Positions 28,248 to 37,466 of a stretch of DNA of 64,000 nucleotides are shown here, one piece after another. The translations under genes were made by a program, and so were the position numbers. Each line of letters begins with the position of its first letter. Position 1 is the first letter of the stretch. Below the pieces are notes generated by a model that made no database searches, was not told where the DNA came from, and saw only the letters and a program-made list of their open reading frames with translations. The stretch is taken from positions 992,001 to 1,056,000 of the forward strand of contig CP091737.1 in the NCBI GenBank assembly GCA_022010055.1, written 5' to 3'. Source of the stretch: Treponema sp. GTDB lineage: Bacteria; Spirochaetota; Spirochaetia; Treponematales; Treponemataceae.

Positions 28248-30046
28248 CTAAATTTTTAATCTAGCAATTTTTGCAAGTGTATTTCTTGCGTAATCCCGGA
28301 CATAACTTTCATATTGCGGATAAAGAAAATCCGTAAGAATATCCATTCCGTGGGAATAAAGGGCGGGGCGGCCCATAAAGCGGCATATTTCATAAACCGC
28401 ATCGCATATAAGGATAAAATTCCTTGTCTTTGAGGCAGGAATACTGTGCGCCCTGATGTCTATTGCGTCCAGGATAAGTCCGTCCGGGTCGTATCCAAAG
28501 TGGAAACGCTTTTTAATATCACCTGAAAATTAGCGTCATCTTTTTCAAGCTTTAAAAAAGATGACAGATACGGAACAAACGTGTCTGTGCCAAAAAGCTC
28601 CAGCTGCGAAAAAAAATCCTGCAATCCAAGTGTGTCGCGCCGGTAGATCATCTCGCGCTCAACGCGCGCGCCGGAATTGCTCTGAATCAGCTTTCTGTTG
28701 TAGTCATCGCAAAGCGAAATCAGCGCGGAAATAAAATCTGTTTCCTTTTCTCCGTAATTTCCTTTTTTTAGGATTTTTATTCTATCCGTTCCTATATAAT
28801 GAGATGGAATTCTGTCTGAAAAATCTATTGTTTCCAGACTTTTTGAATTGTTCTTGAAAAAATTGCGGTAAGACGGCTTTTGCGGCCTTTCCTTGTTTTT
28901 TTTCTGGATTCTGTAAAGTGTCCTGAAGCCAGACATCGCCCAGGAATTGCTGCATATAACAAGATAGTTTTCCTTTGTAAATGTGATGAAATTCCAGCTG
29001 CTGAAAATATCCGGTTTTTGTGGGAGAAGCCCTCCCCATAAAACATCGCCTTCGGTTGTATGGACAAAAGCTTTTTTTTCATCGCAAATAAAAATATTTC
29101 CGCCGTCCGCCGCCGAGACACAGGTTGAGCCGGAAAAATCGCAGTCGGCGTTAAACCAGTCAGAAACTCTTCCGTCAAAAGTGCTGAAAACCAGAAATCT
29201 TGTTTTTACCGCTCCGGAGCCGCAGATCGCAAGCGCCGCCCTATGGCCGGGAAGCCCGATGAATTTTGAGCCGCCGGAAGCATTTGTGTTTGAGAAGGCT
29301 CTGTCTGAATAGGGAATTGTCCATTTTGTGGAAGTCTTTCCGTCAATCACGCGGCACATTCCGGCTCCGCCGCCGTTAAATGTTACAAGGACTCCGTCCG
29401 GACAGGAAAATGCCGACTGGATTGCTCCTGCAAAAGAGATTTCTTCAATTATGTTTCCAAATGGTGAAAATCTGATTCCCACGGTATTTCCATTTTTCAG
29501 GGCGTCCAGAAGCGCGATAATTGTACCGTCGTTAAGCTCAAGCAGTTTTTCGCTGGAAAGGCCGTTTGTTTTTAAAATCCATTTTTGTATTCCGTTTACT
29601 CCGTAACAGGCAATCATATTTTTTCCGCGCACTATGATTCTTGAGTCCCGGCCTATAAACGGATCTTCTGTAACTGAAAACGGAACTTCTGCCGTCCATA
29701 GCGTAAGTCCGCTGGGATTAATAAGTGAAAGATTCTTTTTGTCGCTTACAGTAAGCAGAAAATCACTTGAAAAAACAGTAAGGAACGGCTCCGGCCGGCC
29801 TGGAATTCCGCGCTCCCAAAGTTTTTTTCCTTTATCCGTGCAGGCGGAAATCATTTTTCCGTCCGTAAGTACTGCAAATCCGTAGGAAGTCTTTTTTGGC
29901 TCACAAAGAGCCTTTCCGCCTGTGACGGAAGTCCAGCTGGAGTTTTCCGCGCTGAGCCTCTGGAGTTTTTCAATTTTTTGTCCTGAAGCGGAAACTTTTA
30001 TGACCATGAAAATCAAGCAGATTGAAAAAACTATTAATCTTTTCAT
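28248..30046 (-). CDS. Secreted beta-propeller (PQQ/WD-like) protein, one frameshift
   Basis: About 599 residues. N-terminal signal peptide (MKRLIVFSICLIFMVIKVSA). Residues about 35-370 contain repeated blades of the form G-K-x-x-x-L-W/K-W (GKKLWERGIPG, GLTLWTAEVPF, GIQKWILKT, TKWTIPYSD, EGDVLWGG). The C-terminal part is helical; after a slip near 28500 it reads FGYDPDGLILDAIDIRAHS and ends at 28248. I do not recognise a specific function; perhaps an envelope scaffold acting with the downstream P83-like protein. Confidence 0.72.
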
Positions 30047-30107
30047 TTTTTTATCTCTTTTGTTCGTTTTTGTTGGCGCGCCGTGGGAATTTTATCCTGT
30101 TCCCCGT

Positions 30108-31325
30108 TTATTTTTCCAGGACAGCAAGGCTTTCTATATGGCTTGTGTTCGGATAAAAATCAAGCAGATAAAGTTTTTTCAGCACATAGCCGGATTTTAT
30201 CAGTGCAGAAAGATCCCTGGCATGAGTCGCGGGGTCGCAGGAAACAGAACGTACCTGAGGAACCTGGGACCTGCACAGCCAATCAAGGACTTCTTTTTCC
30301 ATGCCGCTTCTTGGCGGATCGATTACAACCGCGTCAAAGAGCGCGTTTTTATTTGATTCAGACCATTTTGCGCCGCTCAGTCCGATTGACTGGTGCTTTA
30401 TTCCCATAAGATTTTTTTCCGCAAAAACCAGCGCGTCGCGGTTGTGCTCCACAAGAGTCAAATCCTTGAAGTGCTCTGCAAGAAAAACGCTGAAAGTTCC
30501 GCAGCCTGCATACATATCAAGCACGGAAGTTCCGGCAAGACCGCCGCAGACTGCTTCTATTGATTTTTCAAGGACTTCAATGTTTGACTGGAAAAATCCC
30601 TTTACGTCAAAAGATATTTCTTTATCAAGAATTCTGACTCTTACGGTATTTTCCTCAGAAACTGTTGTTCCTGAATATCTTTTTTTTACGCAGCGGATAT
30701 TTTTGTTTTTTTTCTTTAACAGCGTGTAGTTGTCAGAAGCTTTTGTTTCCTCCGCAGAAAACAAAACCTTCCCGCATTCAGAACCTTCCGAAGAAAAAAC
30801 ATTATTGGAGCCAAAAATATGGCACCGGCCCTTCGGACGCGCAGAAAACGGTGTCTCTGAAAACCATCTGTTTATTTCAGGCACGGCGCACAAGCAATTT
30901 TCAACAGGAATTATGCAGTTTGAGTTTCTTTCGCAAAATCCACCGTCGTTCAGCTGAAACCTGCTTCTGTAGTTAAAACTGCTTCCTGAAATCACTTCCA
31001 CAGAATCTTCATTCACAGTAATTCCGTTGCGTTCAAGGCAGTCTATTAAGATTTGCTTTCTTAACTTCTTTTGAAATTCAGGCTCTATGTGCATCATGTT
31101 GCATCCGCCGCATTTTCCGTACAAAGGGCAGGCTGGTTTTACCCTGAAAGGTGAAGGTTCTATGATTTCTGCGATTTCCGCACAGCTGTAGTCTCTTTTT
31201 TCTCTGGTGATTTCGACTTTCAGCGTTTCTCCGGGAATGGCAAACGGTACAAAAATGTTTTTTCCGCCGATTTTTGCCAAACAATTTCCCCCAAATGCAA
31301 TTTTATCTGTTATAATAGTTTCCAT
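30108..31325 (-). CDS. 23S rRNA (uracil-5-)-methyltransferase, RlmD/TrmA family
   Basis: 405 residues, intact. N-terminal TRAM domain (GGNCLAKIGGKNIFVPFAIPGE in pattern), the 4Fe-4S site CPLYGKCGGCNMMH, SAM-binding VLDMYAGCGTFSVF, AVVIDPPRSGM, catalytic Cys in SVSCDPATHARD and the C-terminal base in SHIESLAVLEK. Methylates a uridine of rRNA with SAM. Which position (U1939 or U747) cannot be told. Confidence 0.9.
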   Translation of the reverse strand: METIITDKIAFGGNCLAKIGGKNIFVPFAIPGETLKVEITREKRDYSCAEIAEIIEPSPFRVKPACPLYGKCGGCNMMHIEPEFQKKLRKQILIDCLERNGITVNEDSVEVISGSSFNYRSRFQLNDGGFCERNSNCIIPVENCLCAVPEINRWFSETPFSARPKGRCHIFGSNNVFSSEGSECGKVLFSAEETKASDNYTLLKKKNKNIRCVKKRYSGTTVSEENTVRVRILDKEISFDVKGFFQSNIEVLEKSIEAVCGGLAGTSVLDMYAGCGTFSVFLAEHFKDLTLVEHNRDALVFAEKNLMGIKHQSIGLSGAKWSESNKNALFDAVVIDPPRSGMEKEVLDWLCRSQVPQVRSVSCDPATHARDLSALIKSGYVLKKLYLLDFYPNTSHIESLAVLEK

Positions 31326-31377
31326 AAGTTAGAAAATAATAACAAATTTTCATATTATAAAAAAGGACGGGACTCTT

Positions 31378-32325
31378 ATGCAGGTAGAGAAATTTATGCA
31401 AAAAATGTCTGACGGAACGGAAATATCAGTGAACAGATGGATTCCGGAAAATGAGGATAACATTAAAGCCATAGTTGTTTTTAGCCACGGAATGCAGGAG
31501 CATGCCCTAAGATACGACAGGGTCGGAAGCGAATTTGCCGCCCGCGGATATTTATTCAGCGCCCACGACCATAGAGGACACGGAAAAACCGCTTACTATG
31601 CTGAAGCCAATAAAACCGGAATGTTTGGAAAAATAGCGGACAAAAACGGATTTGAAAAAGTAACATCCGACCTTGGTGAAATCATTGACGAACTTAACAA
31701 GGATTATCCCGGCAAAAAGATAATCCTGTTCGGACATTCATTCGGGTCAATCGTCGCGCAGAATTTCATCGAGCAGCATGGAGACAAAATTTCCGCATGC
31801 ATTCTGAGCGGAACAAGAGGACCTATGAAAGGTCTGGCCGCAGAAAAATTATTCGCGGACCTTGCCTGCCTTGTCATGGGAAAAAACAGAAAATCCAGGT
31901 TGTGCCAGAACATTGCGTTCAGCTCTTATAACGACCGCTTTAAGAATGAAAAAGATTCCTTGTCATGGCTTAGCAAGAATGCCGCAAACAGAATGATGTA
32001 CAGAAATGATTCATGGTGCGGCGGAATCTCCACGGTAAGTTTTTTCCGCGATGTCGCGGCAGGTCTTGCAAAAGTCCACAAAGCGAAGAATATCAGAAAA
32101 ATTCCGCTGGAACTGCCGGTCCTTGCTGTTTACGGAAGCGACGACCCGGTCGGAGACTACGGAAAATCAATCGAAAAGCTTCTTGAGGCATACAGAAAAA
32201 ATGGTGTAAAAAATGTTTCCTCAAAAATTTATGACGGAGACCGCCATGAAATACTGAACGAAGAAAACAGCGATGAAATTCTGTCAGATATTTTCAACTG
32301 GATTGAAAAAAATGTTTCTCTGTAA
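31378..32325 (+). CDS. Alpha/beta hydrolase, monoacylglycerol-lipase-like (serine aminopeptidase S33)
   Basis: 315 residues, intact. Oxyanion region VVFSHGMQEHALRY, HDHRGHGKT, nucleophile elbow LFGHSFGSIVAQ, Asp in VYGSDDPVG and His in GDRHEILNEEN. No signal peptide, so cytosolic. Likely cleaves acylglycerols or small esters. ATG after AAGGACGGGA. Stands alone, divergent from the rRNA methyltransferase. Confidence 0.88.
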   Translation: MQVEKFMQKMSDGTEISVNRWIPENEDNIKAIVVFSHGMQEHALRYDRVGSEFAARGYLFSAHDHRGHGKTAYYAEANKTGMFGKIADKNGFEKVTSDLGEIIDELNKDYPGKKIILFGHSFGSIVAQNFIEQHGDKISACILSGTRGPMKGLAAEKLFADLACLVMGKNRKSRLCQNIAFSSYNDRFKNEKDSLSWLSKNAANRMMYRNDSWCGGISTVSFFRDVAAGLAKVHKAKNIRKIPLELPVLAVYGSDDPVGDYGKSIEKLLEAYRKNGVKNVSSKIYDGDRHEILNEENSDEILSDIFNWIEKNVSL

Positions 32326-32340
32326 TAATATCAGACTATT

Positions 32341-33467
32341 GTGTTATTTCGTTATGGTACTGATAAGAACGGCAAGCCTGTAAAAAAGGCTGTCGTATAT
32401 ACAAAAGAAGAGCATGGCATTCCTAAAAGCAAGGTTGATTTTGATGCCATACAGATTATTGACAGGTTAAGAGACTCCGGCTTTCACGCATATCTTGTCG
32501 GCGGAGCTGTACGCGATTTGATTGTGGGCAGTTCGCCTAAAGATTTTGATATTGTCACAGACGCAACTCCTTCAAAAATAAAAAGGATTTTCAGAAATTC
32601 CCGGATAATAGGAAAGCGGTTCCGCATTGTGCATGTGATCTTTGGAACTAAGATTTTTGAAGTCAGCACGTTCCGCTCAATCTGCGAAGGCTCTGTTGGA
32701 AACAACTTTGGAACGATAGACGAGGATGTCCAGCGCCGGGACTTTACAATAAACGCGCTTTATTACGATCCGATTCTGGAACAGGTCATTGATTATGTCG
32801 GCGGAATGAAAGACATAAAGAAAAAAATCCTAAGGCCTGTAATTCCTTTGGATAGAATCTTTGTGGAAGACCCTGTAAGAATGCTGCGCGCCATAAAATA
32901 TTCAGCAAACCGGCGCAAAAATGAGTTTTGCATGCAGAAGAAGAATCCGGCAGTGCGCAAGCCTTCTGGCTTCTGTAAGCCCTTCCAGGCTGACTGAAGA
33001 GCTTTTAAAAATCCTGAACAGCGGAAGAGCCGCGGAAATTGTCGCGGAAGCCCTGGACACAGACTTGTATATGGCGCTTCAGCCTGCTGTTACGGCAATG
33101 ATTTACGATGACAAAAATTCGAGGCTTCATATATGAAAAATATGCAGAAACTCGACAACCTTATAAACGAAAATCCGGACGCCCGGCTTGGCGAAAAGCT
33201 TGTTTTTCTTATTTCTGATTTTGTAAGAAGCCTTACCGACTGGCAAAAAGAAATTGAAAACAAATCCGCATACGGCGAGCTTTATCTGCGCACATGGCGG
33301 GAATGCAGGAACTTTGTGCTTCCGATGAATCCGCAGCGGACAGAGCTTGAATTTGCGGTGAAAGAAGTCCTGGGACAAATCGGAATTTCCGGCAGAAGAA
33401 AAAAGCAGAAGTCAAGGCAAAAGCAGACGAAGACCGCAAAGACTACGGACACATTTCAAGAAAATGA
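32341..33467 (+). CDS. pcnB: PcnB/CCA-adding-type nucleotidyltransferase, frameshifted
   Basis: GTG start (LFRYGTDKNGKPVKKAVVY). Class II nucleotidyltransferase core: AYLVGGAVRDLIVGSSPKDFDIVTDATP (G-G-x-V-R-D, D-F-D), RIIGKRFRIVHV, RRDFTINALYYD, and RIFVEDPVRMLRAIKYSA. After slips near 32925, 33115 and 33380 the head/neck region continues (RLTEELLKILNSGRAAEI, FEASYMKNMQKLDNL, RTWRECRNFVLP) to a lysine-rich tail ending AEDRK-like then GHISRK. About 375 residues. Could be poly(A) polymerase I or tRNA CCA-adding enzyme; the R-I-I-G-K-R-F pattern and basic tail favour the PcnB side. Confidence 0.82.
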
Positions 33468-33511
33468 CTGCTGTTTGAGCTCAGTGCGCTCCAACGCGGC
33501 GGAAAGAGCGA

Positions 33512-34405
33512 CTATGAATCCTTGCTGACCGTGTTTTCACCGTTAAAATTGATGCAGTCAATAACAATGCTGACTTCCTCGATAAGAATTCCTGTGTAAC
33601 TTTCGATTTTGTCAATTATATATTTTTGAAGCTTATGTATTTTTCCGGTAAGCTGGGTTCCGAACGGCACATCGATTGTAATTATTATTTTATATCCACG
33701 GGAATTTGTCTTTATTGTCATTTTATTCACGCGTACAGCAGGCTCGCACTCAGAAACGCAGTGCATGACCATCTGCGTAAGGGCGGCCTCTGAAATTTCT
33801 ATTCTTCCTTTTTTAGAAAATTCCGGCTGGACAATTGACTTTTCAAAAAGTTTTCCATCGTTTTTATTGAAAATATTCTTCCTTTGAAAGAAAACTTTGA
33901 TTGAATTTGAAAAAATCTGGGAATAATTCCGTTTTATCTCAATCGATGGAACTGGAATCACATGCTTTCCTTCCACCTGTCTGGACTTTATGGCTTTTTC
34001 AATTTCCTCGCGGCTTGCAATTTCTTCTATATGGATGATTTTTTGCGGCTGAGGAAGCTGCAGGCGTGTCGCGATTTTCATGACCATTTTTTCAGAAGTT
34101 CCAAGAATCAAGAGTTTTTTAATCCTGGCCTTTTTCCAAGCCTTTGCAACCTCGTCGCGATGTTCTTTGTCATCAAAAAGCGCGACCCTTACTGCGCCCA
34201 TATAAGTTTTTTCCCGCTTCGCCGAATGTCCGGCAAGAATTTTATCATTCTGAATCAAAAGACCATCATCTATGATTGCGTCGATTCCATATTTTTCAGC
34301 GATTAGTTTTGCGCGGAAACTTTTTCCTGTTCCGCTTTCTCCTACAAGAGCAAAAACAGCGCATGGTTTAAAAGTGCTGGCGATGTCTTCAAAAATATTT
34401 CCCAT
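33512..34405 (-). CDS. P-loop NTPase fused to an Asp23/Gls24-like domain
   Basis: 297 residues, intact. N-terminal P-loop at about 21-28 (VGESGTGKS) with an RNA-helicase- or kinase-like alpha/beta region (DAIIDDGLLIQ, KKLLILGTSEKM). The C-terminal 100 residues (EISEAALTQMVMHCVSECEP, VRVNKMTIK, ITIDVPFGTQLTGKIHKLQKY, IDKIESYTGILIEEVSIVID) fit the Asp23/Gls24 (DUF322) fold, normally a stand-alone protein of about 120-180 residues. Function unknown. Convergent with pcnB. Confidence 0.65.
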   Translation of the reverse strand: MGNIFEDIASTFKPCAVFALVGESGTGKSFRAKLIAEKYGIDAIIDDGLLIQNDKILAGHSAKREKTYMGAVRVALFDDKEHRDEVAKAWKKARIKKLLILGTSEKMVMKIATRLQLPQPQKIIHIEEIASREEIEKAIKSRQVEGKHVIPVPSIEIKRNYSQIFSNSIKVFFQRKNIFNKNDGKLFEKSIVQPEFSKKGRIEISEAALTQMVMHCVSECEPAVRVNKMTIKTNSRGYKIIITIDVPFGTQLTGKIHKLQKYIIDKIESYTGILIEEVSIVIDCINFNGENTVSKDS

Positions 34406-34412
34406 AGTTTGA

Positions 34413-35378
34413 TTATATATTCAACAGGTAAGTTTTGCAAAATTTTTCAAATGCAAAAGGCGGTTTTGCATCAAGTTTCCGCGGAAGCCCCGGAAGTCTG
34501 TTCTCTGGAAAGAAAAGAGTCTTTGCGTGAAGAAAAAAATCCTGCCCGGCCGTTATTTCAGTTCCGCCGTAAGCAGTGTCTCCCAGAAGCGGAAAACCAT
34601 GAAAGGCGGCCTGAGCGCGTATCTGGTGGGTTCTGCCAGTTTTTATTTCAATATCAGCAATAGTGCAGGGAATTCCCTTGTATTCAAAGTGTCTAAGCGG
34701 AAAAATTTCTGTTTCCGCAACGGCATATTTTTCAGACAGCTGAGTTCCGGCGACTTTTACGGTTTGAAAAGAACTTTCTTCAGAATATTCCTTTGAAATA
34801 AAATCAGTCCATTTTTGCGCTTCCGTAATTTTCCCCTGAAAAACCGCAGAATAAACTTTTTTTATTGAATGGCTTGCAATATTTTCGGAAAACCATCTGG
34901 CTCCCGCAAGGCTCATTGAAAAAGCAAGAAGTCCTGTTGTTTTTCTGTCCAGGCGGTGGAGCGGACCCGGCGCAAACGAAATCGATTTTTTTTCAGGAAA
35001 TTTTTCCCGGTAGAATTCAACTGCGGATTTTTCAAGTGAATCTGCGCTTCCATGCACAGGAACATCATAAGGTTTGTTTATCACAAGCAAATCTTCGTTC
35101 TGAAAAACAACCTGAAAATCCTTTTTTTTTGCACAGACGGAGCAAGACTTCTTATTTTCAGAACTTTCATCCTGAAGCAGGAACTCAGGAACTTTTATTT
35201 TGTCACCCTTAAAAACGTGCTCCGAGACATCCGTTCTTTTTCCGTTTAATTTCACAAGTCCTTTTCTGATTGCCTTGTACAGTCCGGAAAGATTTTCCTT
35301 TCCTGAAATTTTTCGTATGATTCTGTCAAGCCTGCGGTTGTCGTCATCAGCACCGGCGGTAAATTCCCTGAAATCCAT
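34413..35378 (-). CDS. RluA-family pseudouridine synthase with S4 domain
   Basis: 321 residues, intact. S4-like N-terminus (DRIIRKISGKENLSGLYKAI, GLVKLNGKR), then LLVINKPYDVPVHG, catalytic HRLDRKTTGLLAFS (Asp) and IKTGRTHQIRAQAAF with LLGDTAYGG. Isomerises uridine in rRNA. Lies 7 bases upstream of the P-loop/Asp23 gene. Confidence 0.9.
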   Translation of the reverse strand: MDFREFTAGADDDNRRLDRIIRKISGKENLSGLYKAIRKGLVKLNGKRTDVSEHVFKGDKIKVPEFLLQDESSENKKSCSVCAKKKDFQVVFQNEDLLVINKPYDVPVHGSADSLEKSAVEFYREKFPEKKSISFAPGPLHRLDRKTTGLLAFSMSLAGARWFSENIASHSIKKVYSAVFQGKITEAQKWTDFISKEYSEESSFQTVKVAGTQLSEKYAVAETEIFPLRHFEYKGIPCTIADIEIKTGRTHQIRAQAAFHGFPLLGDTAYGGTEITAGQDFFLHAKTLFFPENRLPGLPRKLDAKPPFAFEKFCKTYLLNI

Positions 35379-35415
35379 TTTTTAATTATATGAATGAATG
35401 AAACATGAGGCAAGC

Positions 35416-35544
35416 ATGGAGCAGTGTTTTAAGAGCGCCGTTCCTTACCGAAAAATGTCTAAGCCGGGGGAAAAAAACAACTGCCTGAAATGCAGAGGTT
35501 CAAATTTTTCTGCGCATAAAAATCCGCAAAAAAAATATTTATAA
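35416..35544 (+). CDS. Possible 42-residue protein with a CxxC
   Basis: Short frame MEQCFKSAVPYRKM to KKYL with CLKCRG in the middle; GAGG lies 5 bases before the ATG. It sits alone between the RluA gene and the DUF212 gene. Composition and the CxxC are compatible with a tiny zinc-binding peptide, but a chance frame is as likely. Confidence 0.25.
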   Translation: MEQCFKSAVPYRKMSKPGEKNNCLKCRGSNFSAHKNPQKKYL

Positions 35545-35565
35545 AAACTTTTATCTACTAGTAAA

Positions 35566-35579
35566 ATTAGAATTCTAAT
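35566..35579. promoter_or_regulatory. 14-base perfect palindrome just before the DUF212/rnf operon
   Basis: ATTAGAATTCTAAT ends 6 bases before the ATG of the first gene and no Shine-Dalgarno is visible there. Position suggests an operator controlling transcription or translation start. Confidence 0.4.
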
Positions 35580-35585
35580 GATAAA

Positions 35586-36074
35586 ATGAAAAATATGCTG
35601 AATGATTTGAGTGAGGAAATAAAAAACTTATTGACGAATCCGGTCTTGCTTGCAAGCATTTCAAGCTGGTTCTGCGCGCAGTTTTTAAAGACTGTGATTT
35701 CAATACTATATGGAAAAATTCACAGCTTATACGAACTTGCGGAAAGCCTTATCTGGAAAACAGGAGGCTTGCCATCCAGTCATTCAGCACTTGTTGCGTC
35801 GCTTTGCACAACAATAGGAATAAGAAACGGCATTGCCTCCGATATTTTTATCCTTTCGCTCTGTTTTCTGATGGTGACTGTAAGGGATGCCGTAGGTGTA
35901 CGGCGTTCAAGCGGAATCCAGGCAAAGAAAATAAATGAAATAGGAAAGCAGCTTGATGAAAAAAAACTGATTGAGTACAAGTCAATCAAGGAAGTAAACG
36001 GACACACGCCGCTGGAAGTTACGCTCGGCTGTATTTTGGGTTTCTTCATAGGTCTTGCATATTCATTCCTGTAA
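35586..36074 (+). CDS. Divergent PAP2-family (DUF212) membrane protein
   Basis: 162 residues, intact, about 4 membrane segments. Family motifs GGLPSSHSALVASL (with the S-S-H phosphatase-like core), VRDAVGVRRSSGIQA and NGHTPLEVTLGCILG. Related to PAP2 phosphatases; activity unproven. First gene of the operon that includes rnf. Confidence 0.88.
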   Translation: MKNMLNDLSEEIKNLLTNPVLLASISSWFCAQFLKTVISILYGKIHSLYELAESLIWKTGGLPSSHSALVASLCTTIGIRNGIASDIFILSLCFLMVTVRDAVGVRRSSGIQAKKINEIGKQLDEKKLIEYKSIKEVNGHTPLEVTLGCILGFFIGLAYSFL

Positions 36075-36083
36075 CAAAATATT

Positions 36084-37466
36084 ATGCCTGTTTTAAAAAA
36101 GTATATAATTCCGTTAGCTATAATTTTTTTCTCTGTTTTTTTTATGAAATGCTGCAGGGTTGTTCCTGTTTCAAGTTTTTTCAGCGGCTACGAAGTGGTT
36201 TTTGTCTCAAAAGACCTTCCCGAGGAAAATGCTCTGAACATACTTTCAAAAAACGGCTGCACGAATGTAATCTCAAGAGCAAACCAGAAGATTCCATTGA
36301 ATTTGCCGGAAAATTCTCCCGAAGCCGCGCTTGCAAAATCCAGGCTGGAAAAATCAACTTACCTTAAAGACCGGACAGGCTTCTTTTTTGATAAATCGGA
36401 AAAAAATAATGTTTTTTACGTTCCTGAGAAAAACCTCAAGGAAGCCGCCGCGGCCGTAAAAGAAATCTCTGAAAACGGATATTCTGCGGGTATGAATGCG
36501 GAAGGCGGATTTCCTTTTATTTCTATTGCTGTTGTAATCATCTTTTCTGTCCTGCTTGCATTTTTTTCAGAAAACAGGATTTTGTGCGGTCTGTCCTTTG
36601 CCTATCCGGTTCTTTTTTCATTTTTCATGCCTTTCTGTTCAGTGGCGGCGGGATTGTGCCTTTTCGAGCTTTTTGTTTTCTTTTTTCTAAGATTCTGGGG
36701 CAGAAAGAATTCCGCAAAAAGGCTGTTAAAAAGCACGATGCTTACTGCAATTCTTGCCACAAGCTTTATGTGCATGGTTTTTACAAAAATTCAGGCAGGC
36801 TTCTTTTTTGTGCTCATGTGCGTTTCTGAACTTTCACTATTTTTTCTTTATAAAAATATCCGCGAAAAAAATGAATCCAGGTATTCATTCAGGCCTGTAA
36901 AAATCAGGACGGCGTTTTCTATAAGAATTTTAACAGAAAAAGGCAGAAAGATTTTAGGGTTGTGTCCGCTGGCACTCCTTGTAATTTTCGCAGGAACACT
37001 TTTTTCCTCGAACTTAAGCGCGGTCTTTGGCGGCGGAAAATCTTCCGGAGCAATGCTTCCTTCATGCAAGGCGCCGGTTTCAACCCTGCCCGGACTTAAC
37101 GATTTTTTTGAATGGAAGTGGGAAGCCTTGACATTTCCGTATCGTTCAATCAATGTAAAAAGCAGAAAAAATACAGCCGAGCCGGTTGTTTTTAAGAATT
37201 TTCAAAAAAAGGATGGATTTATACAGGAATCTGTGAATTCAATCTCTTTCAATGAAGAATTCAAGAAGAATGCCTTGCGGGATATTGAAGATTTAGATTA
37301 TCCCGCCCTGGAAAAAATGATTGCCGGGCAGGGAGAAAACGCCAGATTTGGATATGTTTCCTCCGAATTTCAGAATATTTCTTTAGCTATGATGATACTT
37401 CTGGCAATTGCATTCTTTGTTCCGCTGAGTTTTTATTTGACTGCAAAAAAATGGGAGCCGAAATGA
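36084..37466 (+). CDS. Unrecognised membrane protein coupled to rnfC
   Basis: 460 residues, intact. One N-terminal TM, an extracytoplasmic region of about 110 residues (SGYEVVFVSKDLPEENALNIL, FYVPEKNL), then about five to six hydrophobic segments (145-245), another at about 290, a second soluble stretch (SVNSISFNEEFKKNALRDIE) and a C-terminal TM. Its stop overlaps the rnfC start (ATGA), implying a link to the Rnf-like complex. No family recognised; could be lineage-specific. Confidence 0.7.
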   Translation: MPVLKKYIIPLAIIFFSVFFMKCCRVVPVSSFFSGYEVVFVSKDLPEENALNILSKNGCTNVISRANQKIPLNLPENSPEAALAKSRLEKSTYLKDRTGFFFDKSEKNNVFYVPEKNLKEAAAAVKEISENGYSAGMNAEGGFPFISIAVVIIFSVLLAFFSENRILCGLSFAYPVLFSFFMPFCSVAAGLCLFELFVFFFLRFWGRKNSAKRLLKSTMLTAILATSFMCMVFTKIQAGFFFVLMCVSELSLFFLYKNIREKNESRYSFRPVKIRTAFSIRILTEKGRKILGLCPLALLVIFAGTLFSSNLSAVFGGGKSSGAMLPSCKAPVSTLPGLNDFFEWKWEALTFPYRSINVKSRKNTAEPVVFKNFQKKDGFIQESVNSISFNEEFKKNALRDIEDLDYPALEKMIAGQGENARFGYVSSEFQNISLAMMILLAIAFFVPLSFYLTAKKWEPK

